Shown: one piece after another, positions 1-10,670 of the stretch
Layout: each line of letters opens with the position of its first letter
Position numbering within the stretch: the stretch's first letter is position 1
Assembly: GCA_037577475.1 (NCBI GenBank)
Contig: CM075187.1
Coordinates: 25,087,310-25,151,309 of the forward strand
Direction of reading: 5' to 3'
From: Chaunax sp. Z400
Lineage: Eukaryota > Chordata > Actinopteri > Lophiiformes > Chaunacidae
Length of the DNA stretch: 64,000 bases
The notes under the pieces: generated by a model
Database searches by the model: none
What the model was told of the DNA's origin: nothing
The model's input: the letters and a program-made list of their open reading frames with translations, nothing else
Position numbers and translations under genes: made by a program

Positions 1-254
1 CTGTTTTTGTCTCCATCTATCCACTAAATTCTCCACTATTCTCATCACCTAGTCGCCAACTTTGTCAACCATGTGGTGCTGCGTAGGTAGCATAAAGCTG
101 GTTTATCAGAGCTTTTCTGATGGAAACATCTGTTTGCTTCATTTGGAAACAAGAATGATGAGAGTGATGAGAGTGAACAAGTACAGTCATGGGCATGGAA
201 ACCAAGATAATGAGCTGAGAGAAGCGAACACCCTCTGACTCTGAGTCAGATGAT

Positions 255-425
255 AATTACCTCCACCAAGGAGGTTATGTTGTCATTAACGTACCTGATG
301 GCTAGTTAAGTAGCAGATTATCTCACAACGTTCGTTTACAGATTTCAAGTAAGTTTTGCAGAGGGGCCGCCTCCCCTGGAATGAGGAACAGGTGGTGACA
401 TTTTGTATAAATAATACAATAATAA
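255..425 (+). repeat. Dispersed element with CCTCCACCAAGG end, 5' part
   Basis: Starts with CCTCCACCAAGGAGG followed by a TTATGTT motif, then decayed text resembling the copies at 555, 13508, 52050 and 53945 (a stretch ending in AATATCTCA or GGATTACTCA, then a GGATCTGGATCA-like motif in the fuller copies). This family of short fish repeats has ends that read roughly as inverted repeats (CCTCCRCCAAGG and CCTTGGCGGAGG). This copy breaks off before the second end. It could be a SINE or a non-autonomous DNA element; the sequence does not decide. Confidence 0.5.
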
Positions 426-554
426 TGCAAACCTTTTAAAAAAAATTTATTTAGATTTAGTAACATTTTTGCATTAACCTGTGAAATACTAGCATATACA
501 GTATGTACGTTGTCACTTTAATGTCCTCATAACCGTCTCATTCTGTCTTCATAT

Positions 555-775
555 CTACCAGAGCGGTTATGTTTTCATTGCTGTTTGTCTGTTAGTTCTT
601 ATTTAGTTTGCAGAATATCTCAAAAAGTTCTAAACAGATATCAACCACATTTTGCAGTGATATGACCCATGGAATGGAGACGAAGTGATTACATTTTCAG
701 GCAGATCTGGATCAAGATGTGAACCGAAGTAATGTTTGCTGCCTTGGCCGAGGCATGCGCTCTCCGAGTGCCCTT
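555..775 (+). repeat. Dispersed element, same family, 3' part
   Basis: Opens with a decayed version of the family start (GCGGTTATGTTTTCATTG), carries ATCTCAAAAAGTTCTAAAC and AGATCTGGATCAAGATG, and ends with CCTTGGCCGAGGCATGCGCT then TCCGAGTGCCCTTC, the usual 3' end of the family. Together with the copy at 255 it shows two insertions, or one rearranged insertion, in the first kilobase. Confidence 0.6.
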
Positions 776-2736
776 CAAGTTGTCAGTGGGTTCATAGCTG
801 TAGGCGACACCTTTCACATACATACAGTATATTTGTACTATTGCTCAGTGACAGCAGTGACAGCATCTGATTAGTCACAGGGTTAGCATAATAACAAAAT
901 ATTAATAATATGATAGTCAACATGCCTTAAACCTTGATCGTTAATCTTATTTCCTGGAGAAATAAAGATCTGCAGTGAAGCTCAAGGTGAGAAGCAGCTG
1001 TGCTTGGAAAAAAAAATCCTACCTTATCACACAACAACTGTTAAAAACACCCACTGGCTATGTACCTTCCTTTTTCTGGATCTGTCATTGTTGTTTAGTG
1101 CTGACTTTCTCTTATTCTCACAGATAACTGGCTGAACAGATGGTGTGAGGTCAAGCTGAGGTGTTTCCAGCAGCTGCTGAGAAATATTTTGAGATGGAAA
1201 ATGCTTCAGGAGTAATCATCGGGTTTTTACTTTTGTTTTGTTTCCTCAGTATCAAACCTCGGAATGAAAGCATGAGGGATTCATCAACTACACCGGGAGA
1301 AATTGTTTAAATAAGAGGTAGACATTTGAGGAGGTGGTGAGGGTGGATGGAGGACATATCAAGCAGAATACTTTGAGTATACCAAATGCAGGTAAAGAAG
1401 TCACAAGACTTTGATTGTACAAATCCCAGGACTTTGGACAGAAATTGCAAACAGTGCATGTGAATCCCAGGACTTAAGGCATATAATTTGCAGAATTTTT
1501 GCAGGTTTCTACCATGACATGGGCAGATCCAGGGGTGGGGCCAGAGGGGCACTGTCCCCAGCTGAAATCTAATTGTCCCCTTGTTTTGGTGGAGCCTCAA
1601 ACATGTCTTGTAACCATAATGATGCTGTTTTTATATCAAGTGGGAGGGAAGCCTACACTGGGAAGGATTTCCATGTTTATGATTTATGATGCAACGTGAA
1701 TGTTGAGAATCTTATGTATAAGTTAGATTTGGTAAATCTAATGTGACTTGAACGTGGCACGAGACGACAACTGCATTGAAATCATGCAGAAGTGCCCGGT
1801 GTTTCCATCCCCAACAGGAGAGTTATGATCCCCCACATTAGTTTGTGTTAACATGTAAAAGAGTGTTTACTTTCTGCTTATGACTTAGGTAGTTATCACC
1901 AGGTATTTAACTGCTTTAGCTAACGTCGATGGTTCTCACATACAGTCACAAGCCTTCACACTCCAGCTCACCATCTGAAAGACTCTTATTATTTGTGAAA
2001 AAATGTTCACTGTAAGAGATCTGACATTGTTGTTCATACTAATTATAGCAAGTCCACTCCGGCTTTCTCATGCCATGAACATAAAGTTCATATACTTTTG
2101 TGCCCACACTGTGTCCACTGGATTCAGCAGCCACTTAGTTCACTTGTGCATTCAGTCGACTATGAGTTAGAGGGTGTCAGACTCCCTTTTGTTAGTTAAA
2201 CCGTGGATAATCTGGATGCAAATGGGTCATATTAAATCCCTTAATTAATAGGTGTTTTTTAGGAGTAATATAAATGTAACTGATTAGAGTGCCATCTCCT
2301 ATTCCCTTTAATAGATAGGTACACCTGTAGCAGGCACATTGCTATTTAAACACCAAGACTTGCTGCGGGACAGGTGTGTGTTTCTTGGCTGGTGGACCCT
2401 CTGCCTCCACCATCTCCCAACACTCTAATCCATCAATAACTCAGTTTGACTGCATATGAGCAAAAAGGGCTGCTACACTTCCTTGCATGGAACAGATGCC
2501 CGTAAAATCGTTGTCTGCAGATGACGCAGGTTGGGCCATGAAAATCATCCTTCTGATTAAAAGTGCATGAGATGTGGGAGGGTGAAATGCCTTTAATGAG
2601 GACGAATAATTATTTTACAAATCTATAAGTGTGTTAAAATGGCATTATTTTGTCGTACAAAATACTCTATTACATTCTTTCTCTCACTGTTCTTTCTGTT
2701 ACATCTACATCTACTAACATGCTAGAATTATTAAAT
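776..2736. other. Non-coding stretch, nothing recognised
   Basis: Mixed-complexity AT-rich sequence with no open frame longer than about 100 codons, no transposon motif and no tandem repeat that I could identify. Two short overlapping frames near 1300-1700 have no recognisable protein features. Confidence 0.5.
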
Positions 2737-2790
2737 CAAAAATCTAAGGGGGAAAAGATGCTATAGCATCTTTTCCCCCTTAGATTTTTG
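2737..2790. repeat. Perfect 54-bp palindrome
   Basis: Bases 2737-2763 are the exact reverse complement of 2764-2790, with no spacer. The arm begins CAAAAATCTAAGGGGG and the centre is GATGCTATAGCATC. It could extrude as a cruciform or fold into a 25-bp RNA hairpin with a minimal loop. No transposon sequence flanks it. An assembly or library foldback artefact is possible. Confidence 0.97.
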
Positions 2791-4097
2791 CTGTAATATC
2801 AACATTTTTCAAGACACCTCTAAGAAAGTCATTTTATATGTTGGTACATGACCGAACTTTCCAGAACATGTTGGAGGCCAGAACTGAATAATTCAGTACA
2901 AATGGTGTCAAATCATCAATAATCAACTCAAACAAACTCAGTTATAGAGAACAGTGGTCAAACAGTCAAGTGTGATATAAATCAAACTCCTAAGTTATAT
3001 TTACACTGTTAAACTGAAAGCAATGTGAACGTCTGCACTTCTGAATCCATGAATCATTTTCTGTTCTCGTGTGTTAAAAATGCAACCATCTCTGATAGAA
3101 GAGCTCAAATCCCTTTTGCACTCATGCTGTCAGATTATTTGTCAAAAATGTGAGGACACACATTTCACACTTTGTGACCCACTGAGAGGAAGATCTGAGT
3201 GAACTCAGTGAGCTGTTTAGGTATAAAATCAATCTAGGAGGCGCATGCAAAATATAATTTGGTTCGGGACCCCCTTTTTCCTTTTTGTCAACTTCTCTGC
3301 AACTTGAAATCTAAAAAGACATCCAAAGATATGTGATCCGTCTTTGCATTTTCCACAGGTAACCTGAAAGTGTTCACAAACTCATTACTAATGCACGACT
3401 AAAGCTCAAACAAGTCTGAGTGCCTTATAGCAGCTTCTTAATTTGTCTGCACATCACACTTCATCTCATCTATTTGATGTGCGATGACAGATATTCCCTT
3501 GTTATTTTGCATTGCTTGCTGTTATAGCAAGGCAAACAGTCTCTCCACTTTCCTTTACTCTGTGCTCAATATAATGTAGCTGCCGTGCGTTTCACATTTA
3601 ATTAACCTGCTTAGCTCCAGACATAAATCAATACAGAGATCAGAAAATCCAGCAGCATTTGGCTAAGGCGTACAAAAGTCATTCCCAAAACAGCGTCGGT
3701 TTACACGTGGTCATACAGGTCAGGCTGGTTCAGAGCAGAGCAGGTTCCCTCGTTAAGACTGAACCAACAACACTCTCCTCACATTTCCCATGTGGCTCTA
3801 AAATTACTGTGGCTGGCTTCACCACTGCATTGATTTGTTTGCTTGCAAATAGGAAGCTGTCAAAAAGTGTTGCTCATGGCTGGTTAAAGCTGCAAGGGGG
3901 TCCAACTGAATATAATGTGCTCTGGGCACCCTGCAAGCTATTCAAGTCTCATATTAATATATTTGTTTATAAAATGCAAATTTATTTAATATATTGATAA
4001 ACAAGGTGTGGAGTGGGAGTATCATTGAATTTAGTAGTGTGCATTAAGGAGGAGAATGTGAGTGGATGTCTCATTGGTGCAGAGGTAGAAATGAGGT
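2791..4097. other. Non-coding stretch, nothing recognised
   Basis: No coding, RNA or repeat feature could be supported. A 112-codon open frame at 3659-3997 runs through ordinary AT-rich sequence, ends in a low-complexity TTTATTTAATATATT tract, and has no recognisable domain. Confidence 0.45.
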
Positions 4098-5126
4098 AAT
4101 GCTATTAGGGATGGGAACCAACAACCGGTAATAGATCAGTTCAGGTATTGATAAGCTCCTGGACACATGGTGGCGCTATCAGTATTTACGTAACGTTAAT
4201 TAATTCTAACAAAGTTGGCATTTTCAAATGGTTGGTGCTAAATTGAATTGCTTGGGGACAAGGAAGGGGTTTCTTCTTCGTGTGATGAATGCACACATCT
4301 CATATGCCAAGCTTCATTCTCCACGCAGTCATCATGGCAGACAGGGTAAGACGCTCGAAAGTGTGGCTCCACTGTACAAAATTGCATGTAAAGGGGGCAA
4401 CACCACAAATGCCATGAAATACAGCATTCAATAAATCTGATGATGTGCAGTGTGTTAGCAAAGCATCTGCTGCACCTAGCGTTACGTCCTCAGTGCGGCC
4501 TCCAATATGGATGTGATTTGCCAAACTAAAAACACTCACACACTAAACACACAATAAATCAATTCTCTCCAAGTCCATAAAATAACTCTGGACAGTTAAC
4601 ATCGGTTTGCTAACCGCTAACATTAAGGTATCCTCCTCAGAGCCTTAAGTACAGAGAGTAAGACCATCTATGCACATCCAAGTAAAGGGCTTGTTTTCAC
4701 CACTGACAGGCTCATAAATTTTATAGGTACAAATGATGTGTTTGAGAACAAGGTAGGATCCAGATCCACAGAGTTACACCTGCCTCTGTTTATCTCAATG
4801 ACTGTAGAGAGACCGTTTCCCTTTTCTTAAAAAAAAAAAAAAGGAACCCCATTGAGTGCCTGTAGTTGATTATCGCAAGGGGGCCTATTTTCTGATGTGT
4901 ACTAAAGGAGTCGTCACATGTAGGCATTATTTTGGAATACACCAATTCATGAATGTTGCCTTTTGAATGAAGCAGCCAAAGAATTCCTCACACTATGAGC
5001 CCTGCCTTTTTTGGACCGATTAATATAGAGAAGTATTGATTAGAGTACCATTAAGTATCTGTATCGCCAAGCAGTATCAGTATCAGTATTGATTTAGTCC
5101 CAGCGATACCAATCCCTAAACGCTAC
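4098..5126 (+). mobile_element. Degenerate hAT element with BED-finger remnant
   Basis: The left end TAGGGATGGGAACC at 4106 is mirrored by the right end CCAATCCCTA at 5118. The flanking 8-mers AATGCTAT (4098-4105) and AACGCTAC (5119-5126) match at 6 of 8 positions and differ only by C/T transitions, as expected for an old 8-bp hAT target-site duplication. Inside, two frames together resemble a BED zinc finger: MADRVRRSKVW from 4334, then after a frameshift CKGGNTTNAMKY from 4387. hAT transposases commonly begin with such a finger. The body (about 1.0 kb) lacks the catalytic region and the hAT dimerisation domain, so it is non-autonomous or internally deleted. The right half contains CAGTATCAGTATCAGTATTG, a short direct repeat. 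Superfamily call is fairly sure; family is unknown. Confidence 0.7.
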
Positions 5127-5127
5127 C

Positions 5128-5589
5128 GTTCTCTGCAGTGTGAGGGAGAAAGAGTGAGAAACAACATGAATGAGAGGCCTTCACTTCTATAGACTGGAAA
5201 TACCTAGATGTCTGTTACCAGCATCCTACTCAACCATATAATGCATGGAAATACAAAGGCACAGCTGAACAACAGTTGGGGTCATCACAGGGCTTTTAGG
5301 CTGCTTTGTGGGTCTAGAATGTTCTGGAACTAATGACCCTGTTGGAAAATGTATCCAAACTATCTGTTGTAAGAATTGATAGATGCATCCCAGAACCTTT
5401 GTCCTTCTCATTCCCATACTAGTTCTTTTCTCTTAAGACTGAGCCTGTTGGAGGCCTGAGCGAGAAGACAAGTCTTTCGTTAGACCAACACGCTCCAGCG
5501 TTATTGCACTGAAATATTCCACAATGCAGAATAAATATAATTATTGAACAGGAATAATGAGGATTTCACACATTGTGAGTAATTATTGC
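5128..5589. other. Non-coding stretch, nothing recognised
   Basis: Unique-looking sequence between the hAT relic and the LINE relic. Its only open frames are shorter than 70 codons and have no recognised features. Confidence 0.4.
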
Positions 5590-6780
5590 ACTTAGACTGG
5601 GAGGTTTCTCTCCCTACAGATGGTCTACCAAGAGTCTGCGTCTATTTGCCATTTGGGTATTTACTGCTTGTTGATGTTCAGTGTTTTTATGGCCCAGGGG
5701 AATAAACTGTTCTTCTTCTTTGCGAGCCTGGATGCTGCAGTTCCTGCCAGAGGGCAACAGGTCAAACAAGTCCTGTGCTGAATGGGAGGAGTCCATTAGA
5801 ATGTTATTGGCTCTGCTGAGGCAGTGGGAGCTGAAGATGTCTTCCAGGGAGGGCAGAGGGCAACCGATAATTTTCTGTGCAGCGCTGATAGCCCTCTGAA
5901 GTGCACTCCTTCTTCAGGTCTGTGGTGTTTGTAGACCAGGAGAGCTCCTCAGAGATGTGGGTTCCCAGGAGTTTGAAGGACAGAATCCTTTCCACAGTCT
6001 CCTGATCTTATGTAGACTGCGGTAGGGTCCGCTGTGCTTCCTGGAGTCCATGATGATTTCCTCACTTTTTGTCGTGTTCAATGGTAGGTTGTTAGCTGAA
6101 CACCATACTGTCAGTCACTGGGTCTCATCTCTGTAGACAGAGTCCGACCATGGTCGTGTCATCCGCAGATTTCATGGTGGTGTTGGTGGAATGGGTTGGG
6201 GTACAGTCTGTGCTGAGAGTGAAGGTGGAGGAGAGGTGGGGGCCAAGTTTAACACTCTGTGGGCGGTGATGGTGTGCGTTGGTGAGGAAGGCCTTTATCT
6301 AGGCGAAGGCGGGATGGGGGAGGTGTACATCGGACAGTTTGCTAACAAGTATGTCTGGAATAATTGTATTGAACGCTGAGTTGTAGTCTATAAACATCAT
6401 TCATAGCTTCCCTGATGTTCAAGGTGGCTCGGTGCAGTGTGGAGGGCCATGGCAATGGCGTCTCAGACCTGAAGGCAGTGTTGTGGTCTCATTTGTCATT
6501 CAGGATTTCTGGTTGGGAAACAGTTTCAGTGTATTCAACCAAGTCCTGTTGTTTGAAGATGTTCCATTCAGTCTGAGCAAAACAGTCCTGATGCTGAGAG
6601 AGAGCTCCTCATGCCAGGTTTTTAGGCCAGGCTTTGTGTTTGGCTTTGTTTTCCTCCTGAGTGGGGTGCATGCTGGGATGAGGAGCGGAGAGAGGTGGTC
6701 CGATTGTTCTAGGTGTGGGAGAGATGTGACTCTGTATGCATACTTTATGTTGGAGTAGCCATGGTTGAGTGTAGAGGGGA
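5590..6780 (-). mobile_element. LINE (CR1/L2-like) reverse-transcriptase relic
   Basis: Minus-strand remnant of a non-LTR retrotransposon ORF2, reading from 6780 down to 5590. In order: a linker resembling the region between endonuclease and RT (CFAQTEWNIFKQQDLVEYTE), the start of RT palm (IPDILVSKLSD), the catalytic box as SADDTT with the two Asp codons around 6158-6163, then LSFKLLGTHISEELSW, and a C-terminal tail with LFDLLPSGRN. Several stops and frameshifts break it. Between LSST.TLST and DCTP the usual RT segment with a GxPQG motif is missing, so a short in-frame deletion appears to have removed it. The element is truncated at both ends, has no recognisable 3' microsatellite tail, and cannot make active protein. 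Clade assignment is from family memory and less sure than the LINE call. Confidence 0.85.
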
Positions 6781-7763
6781 AACTCTAGTAGAACACATCA
6801 TATTTTGGATGAATGAAGAAAACACTTTACTTATAAATCAATGATATAAGTCAGTGATGTATACACCACTGGGATGGGCACGCTGCTGATTTATGGTGTT
6901 AAGCTGTGTGCACAGATGGCCTATAGGCTACATGCTAACAGGCTAGTAAGCAAACAAGCATTATGTCTGCTCTGACTCTGACCCTGCGACATTAATAAAT
7001 CTGGAGAGTCACAAAGCTCCCAACAGTGTTTGAAATATTTTTGGCAAAAGGGTGTGAAAAGCAGCACGAAGCTCATACTGGAGGTGAGTGTTCAGGTTTA
7101 TACTGATCAGTGAACATATACAGCTATGGTGACCCCAGTCAATCTCAGATAGATAAACTGTATAATACAGTATAAGTGAGTAAGTATAATTTTAATAATA
7201 TATGGTTGACAGGAGAAGGTGAGAGCTTTAGTCTGCATGTGTAAGAGTGTACATATACAGTAAGCTATGATTATTTCATGGAAGCTCTACATGCAGTGTA
7301 GACCTGATAAAAATTGAATGTGGAAAAGTATCAGAGGAAAACAATTTTTGGCACCATTACTGATGGGATGTCTCTGCTGATTGGACTGCTTCGATAGAGA
7401 TATACCTACGGATGCCAACGCCATGGTTACTAAAACCTGAACAATTGGAAAATAGTTCTGAAACAACTGTTTATCAGAGGAGTAAAAGATTTATTCAGCA
7501 GGAATGTTGAGGAACATATTTGGGGATGTGCTTTGTCTATGAATGTAATTTAACTTTTGGTTCTTTCACTTGTTAATGTTGTTAATTCATGTGATGATCA
7601 TGTGGTACATTCATGCTTTTCACTATACCTTTCTGTGGTATAGTTATGCGTATCATGGCCTAATTTCTAGGTCCAGGTCTACATTAGTTCCCGGGGGAAT
7701 CGTGATTGGTGGCAGACGTTAAGCCACTCCTCATTCAAGATGGCTTCTCATTGTCACAAACCA
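6781..7763. other. Non-coding stretch, nothing recognised
   Basis: No feature supported. Sequence is AT-rich and shows frequent stops in all frames. Confidence 0.4.
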
Positions 7764-7830
7764 TTCGCCTGAAAAAGGTCTAATACCGAAACGCCGCCAA
7801 CAAATGTAATTCTCCCTTCTGACTAGGAGG
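7764..7830 (+). repeat. Penelope-like 3' tail fragment (possible)
   Basis: Contains CCTGAAAAAGGTCTAATACC followed by GAAACGCC. This is the 'GAAGAAGGC...GAAACG' signature often seen near the 3' ends of Penelope-like retroelements in fish. No coding remnant is visible beside it, so the call rests on one motif. Confidence 0.3.
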
Positions 7831-8655
7831 AAGTAACTTTGTATGCCGTCTCATCCTGGAAGCAGTGTCAACACAGTGCGGTGAGTGGGAGTGTGCTCTA
7901 AGTTGATGGATGGGTGGAGAGGTTGCTTAATATCCAGTGTGTACGAATTCTTTTCACATGTTTTGATGGTGCTATGCACCTGACTCAAAAAATAGATGTG
8001 CAAACTATTCCTCTCTTCCTGGTTTCATATTATTAACTGAAACTGCTGACTGCTGCTTATATTATGACCTGGCAGTCCATAATCTCACACTGTAGCAAAA
8101 TAAAAAAACATGTTTAACTAGAGTACTGTGAATGGATGTGTGCAAATGCACCCTCACAGCAGTTAGTTAAAGGAGCGAAAGAGAACTAAAAGTTATAATG
8201 ATGTACACTGTGAAATTTAAGTGACTGAGCAGATCATCAGGCTACCGATCGAAGCCAGTCCAGGCATTTTTAATACAGCCCGGGAATCACTCTAGTTATA
8301 AAGCTGCAACAGCTGGTAAAAATGCCCACATGTGCTCCATTAAAACACTGACTGCACACAGTTGTGAGCAAGTAGTTTAAATTAATGATATGACAGTAAC
8401 TGTGATGTGATGCAAGCAGAGCTGCTTTGGGATTAAGACTACAAGTGTGTCACAGCAGCAGAATCACAATGACATCCTCCTCAAAATATACAAATACAGC
8501 AGGACACTTAACATGTTGTAGGAAACCATCCAAAGGAAAACTGTGATGCATATTAGATTCTTAATGCAGAACTAGTCAGGCGTCAAAGATATCTAGACTG
8601 CTTTACCAACTTTATGCTGGTATGGAGGAGGCAAAGTATGCACTGTAAGTGTAAA
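7831..8655. other. Non-coding stretch, nothing recognised
   Basis: No gene or repeat recognised between the Penelope-like tail and the Tc1 copy. Confidence 0.4.
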
Positions 8656-9771
8656 TATACTGAGCAATGGTAGAAATGCATAATATTAAAAACCCAATAT
8701 TTTCCTTTCACTAGCCCTAATCTACTGAAACAAACAAACATGTGATACTGAAATGACTTTTTTAAGTACCCACAACCAAAACATGTTAAATCATGAATAA
8801 CCATCATTTAGTCATAACATAGAAATAACAGTCATTGGTGCATTTCAGAGTAAACGATGGTGTTGGTGAGATTTTTTTGTGCATGATTGAAAACACCTGG
8901 TCTAATTAATGTACAACTTAAAACAACTGATGATGTCACGGCTTCTGCAAAACTTACATCACCAGGCAGTTGGGATGCTGATGATGCTGATGGTTGGAAC
9001 TCGGCATACGTGTAGCACAGATGTTACAGATGTTATGGCTCATTGCACAGTGGACGGATGTAACTTGCACAGAGCTGATGGTCGTAGGCGTGTGTATTGT
9101 CGCTGTGGGGAACGCTATCCTGCAGCATACATCTAGGAAAGTGGACCGTTTTGGTGTTCTTGTCATGATGTGGGGAGCCATTGCTAATGGATGGTGGTCA
9201 GGCCTTGTCCACATCCACGGTACACTGACAGCTATCCCTTACCGAGATACGGTCCTAGGTCCACATGTCATTCCCAGGATACAGCAATCGGGCAACACCT
9301 TCATGCATGACAATGCCAGACCACATGTGGCTCATATCTGTCAGGAGGAGCCTACCTGGACCAGAACAATGTCGCTGTCCTTCCTTGGCCACCATATTCA
9401 CCAGATCTCAACCCAATAAAGCATCTGTGGGATGTTCAGGATCACCGGGTGAGATGGAGAGATCCTGCTCCAGCAACACATGAACAACTTGTCAAAGCAC
9501 TGCAGGAAGAATGGCATGTCATCAAACAAGTCCAGATTAACGTCTTATCAATTCCATGCAAAGGAGATGTGGTGCTGTGATAAATGCTGGAGGTGGTCAC
9601 ACGTGTTACTGACTGTTGTTGTTGTTGTTGACTTTTTTAGTTGTAAACACTAAGGCAACAATGATTTTTCTGTATGGCTAAAGGGTGAATAAAGATGTGT
9701 GAACCATGATTTGCATTTGATATTTAGTATGAACAGGATGGCATGATGTAAAAAAAAGTATATATCAGTAT
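8656..9771 (+). mobile_element. Tc1-like transposon copy 1, inactivated
   Basis: The left terminal repeat begins TATACTGAGCAATGGTAGAA at 8656, adjoining a TA. The degraded right end is CAGTA at 9770, and about 17 bp of the right repeat present in copy 2 is missing. The body encodes a broken Tc1 transposase: first catalytic Asp at 9053-9055 (in VDGCNLHRADG), then RRRVYCRCGERYPAAYI, a stop (TAG, 9134) and a 1-bp insertion, then VDRFG...MMWGA, second Asp at 9309-9311 (MHDNARPH), and SPDLNPIKHLWD. The third catalytic position (9419-9421) is AAG, Lys, where the family has Glu (GAG in copy 2). Between the second and third catalytic residues the spacing is 110 nt, 5 nt more than the DD34E spacing of Tc1, which puts the two halves out of frame. 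The N-terminal helix-turn-helix part is largely lost. Copy 2 at 33524 shares the family and the 5-nt offset. Confidence 0.9.
9614..9630. repeat. (GTT)n microsatellite
   Basis: Five uninterrupted GTT units inside the 3' untranslated part of Tc1 copy 1. Copy 2 has only three at the matching place, so the tract has expanded or contracted since the copies diverged. Confidence 0.85.
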
Positions 9772-10104
9772 TTAATAATATGGATCATAAAACATGGTGA
9801 CACGTGGTGATTCCTCCAGCTCTTGAATATTAAGAAGGAAAAGATCATGCTTGTTCATGATGACACAAGTTGTGTTAGGGTGAGTTGTCTACCCCCACAG
9901 GGGCATCAATTGATTTCTGCTCGAGGACAATCCTCTTGACCTCTTGGTCGACAAATGTTTTTTAAAATTCAATTTAAACTGCATGGTATAAACTAGGGCT
10001 GTCACAATCCTAACATTTTAGCTGACAATCAGTTGTCATAGAAATAATTAATGATTTAATTGTGTGTTCTGATCATTTTATCCCACAATAATATTGTAAG
10101 TCAA

Positions 10105-10206
10105 ATCTGCCCTACAAAGGTACAAAGCCAAAGTGTAGTATCTGCAAGTATGTCTTTTCTTAGTTTGGCATTTTTGCATATACTGCACTTTGGCTTTGTA
10201 GGGCAG

Positions 10207-10208
<2 letters not shown>
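10105..10208. repeat. Imperfect inverted repeat, 35-43-nt arms
   Basis: Left arm 10105-10147 (ATCTGCCCTACAAAG...) pairs with right arm 10174-10208 (...CTTTGTAGGGCAGAT). The left arm carries an extra 8 nt (a GTACAAAG/CAAAGGTA duplication of neighbouring bases) and there are a few mismatches. The loop is about 26 nt. It directly abuts an (AAT)n tract and the LINE tail at 10249, so it may be the terminal structure of a small element or a foldback made at an insertion site. Confidence 0.75.

Positions 10209-10247
<39 letters not shown>
10208..10247. repeat. (AAT)n microsatellite
   Basis: About 13 continuous ATA/AAT units, lying immediately 3' (in minus orientation) of a LINE-like end, the usual place for the short tandem tail of fish LINEs. 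Confidence 0.95.
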
Positions 10248-10248
<1 letters not shown>

Positions 10249-10670
10249 ATTTTATTTATAGAGGCCTTTCAAGACGCTCAAGGACACCTTGAAAAAACAG
10301 AATAAAATGAAACAGTCAAGTACAAAAAAATAAATAAATAGCAACAATGTATCGAAAAAAGTAATAAATCAATATGGTGGGACGAAAATGGAATAGATAA
10401 GGTTACAGGATAAAGATCAGTCTCAATAGACCCATTTGAAGAAGTGTGATTTAAGATGTTAAGGAGATGTGACAGATATGGAGGTGCCAAATTGTGAATA
10501 GTCTTGAATGTGAGGAGCAGAAGACCTACAAGTATAATAACACAAACACACCTAATGAAGAGGAGTCTTTTACTGGCTCTTTCACATTCATGTTTAGACT
10601 CTCGTCCATCACCTGGATGGACCAGCAGCTGCAGCCGTCTGTCCATCCTCAGTTAATTAGGTGAGGTGGA
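10249..10670 (-). mobile_element. LINE 3' end relic
   Basis: Minus-strand relic. Its 3' end (low coordinates) is ACATTTTATTTATAGAGGCC followed by the (AAT)n tail. At about 10460-10540 the minus strand reads LLLLTFKTIHNLAPPYLSHLL, which matches the C-terminal region that follows RT in several vertebrate LINE clades (pattern TYKALHGLAPPYL). Only the last part of ORF2 and the 3' untranslated region remain. Confidence 0.65.
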
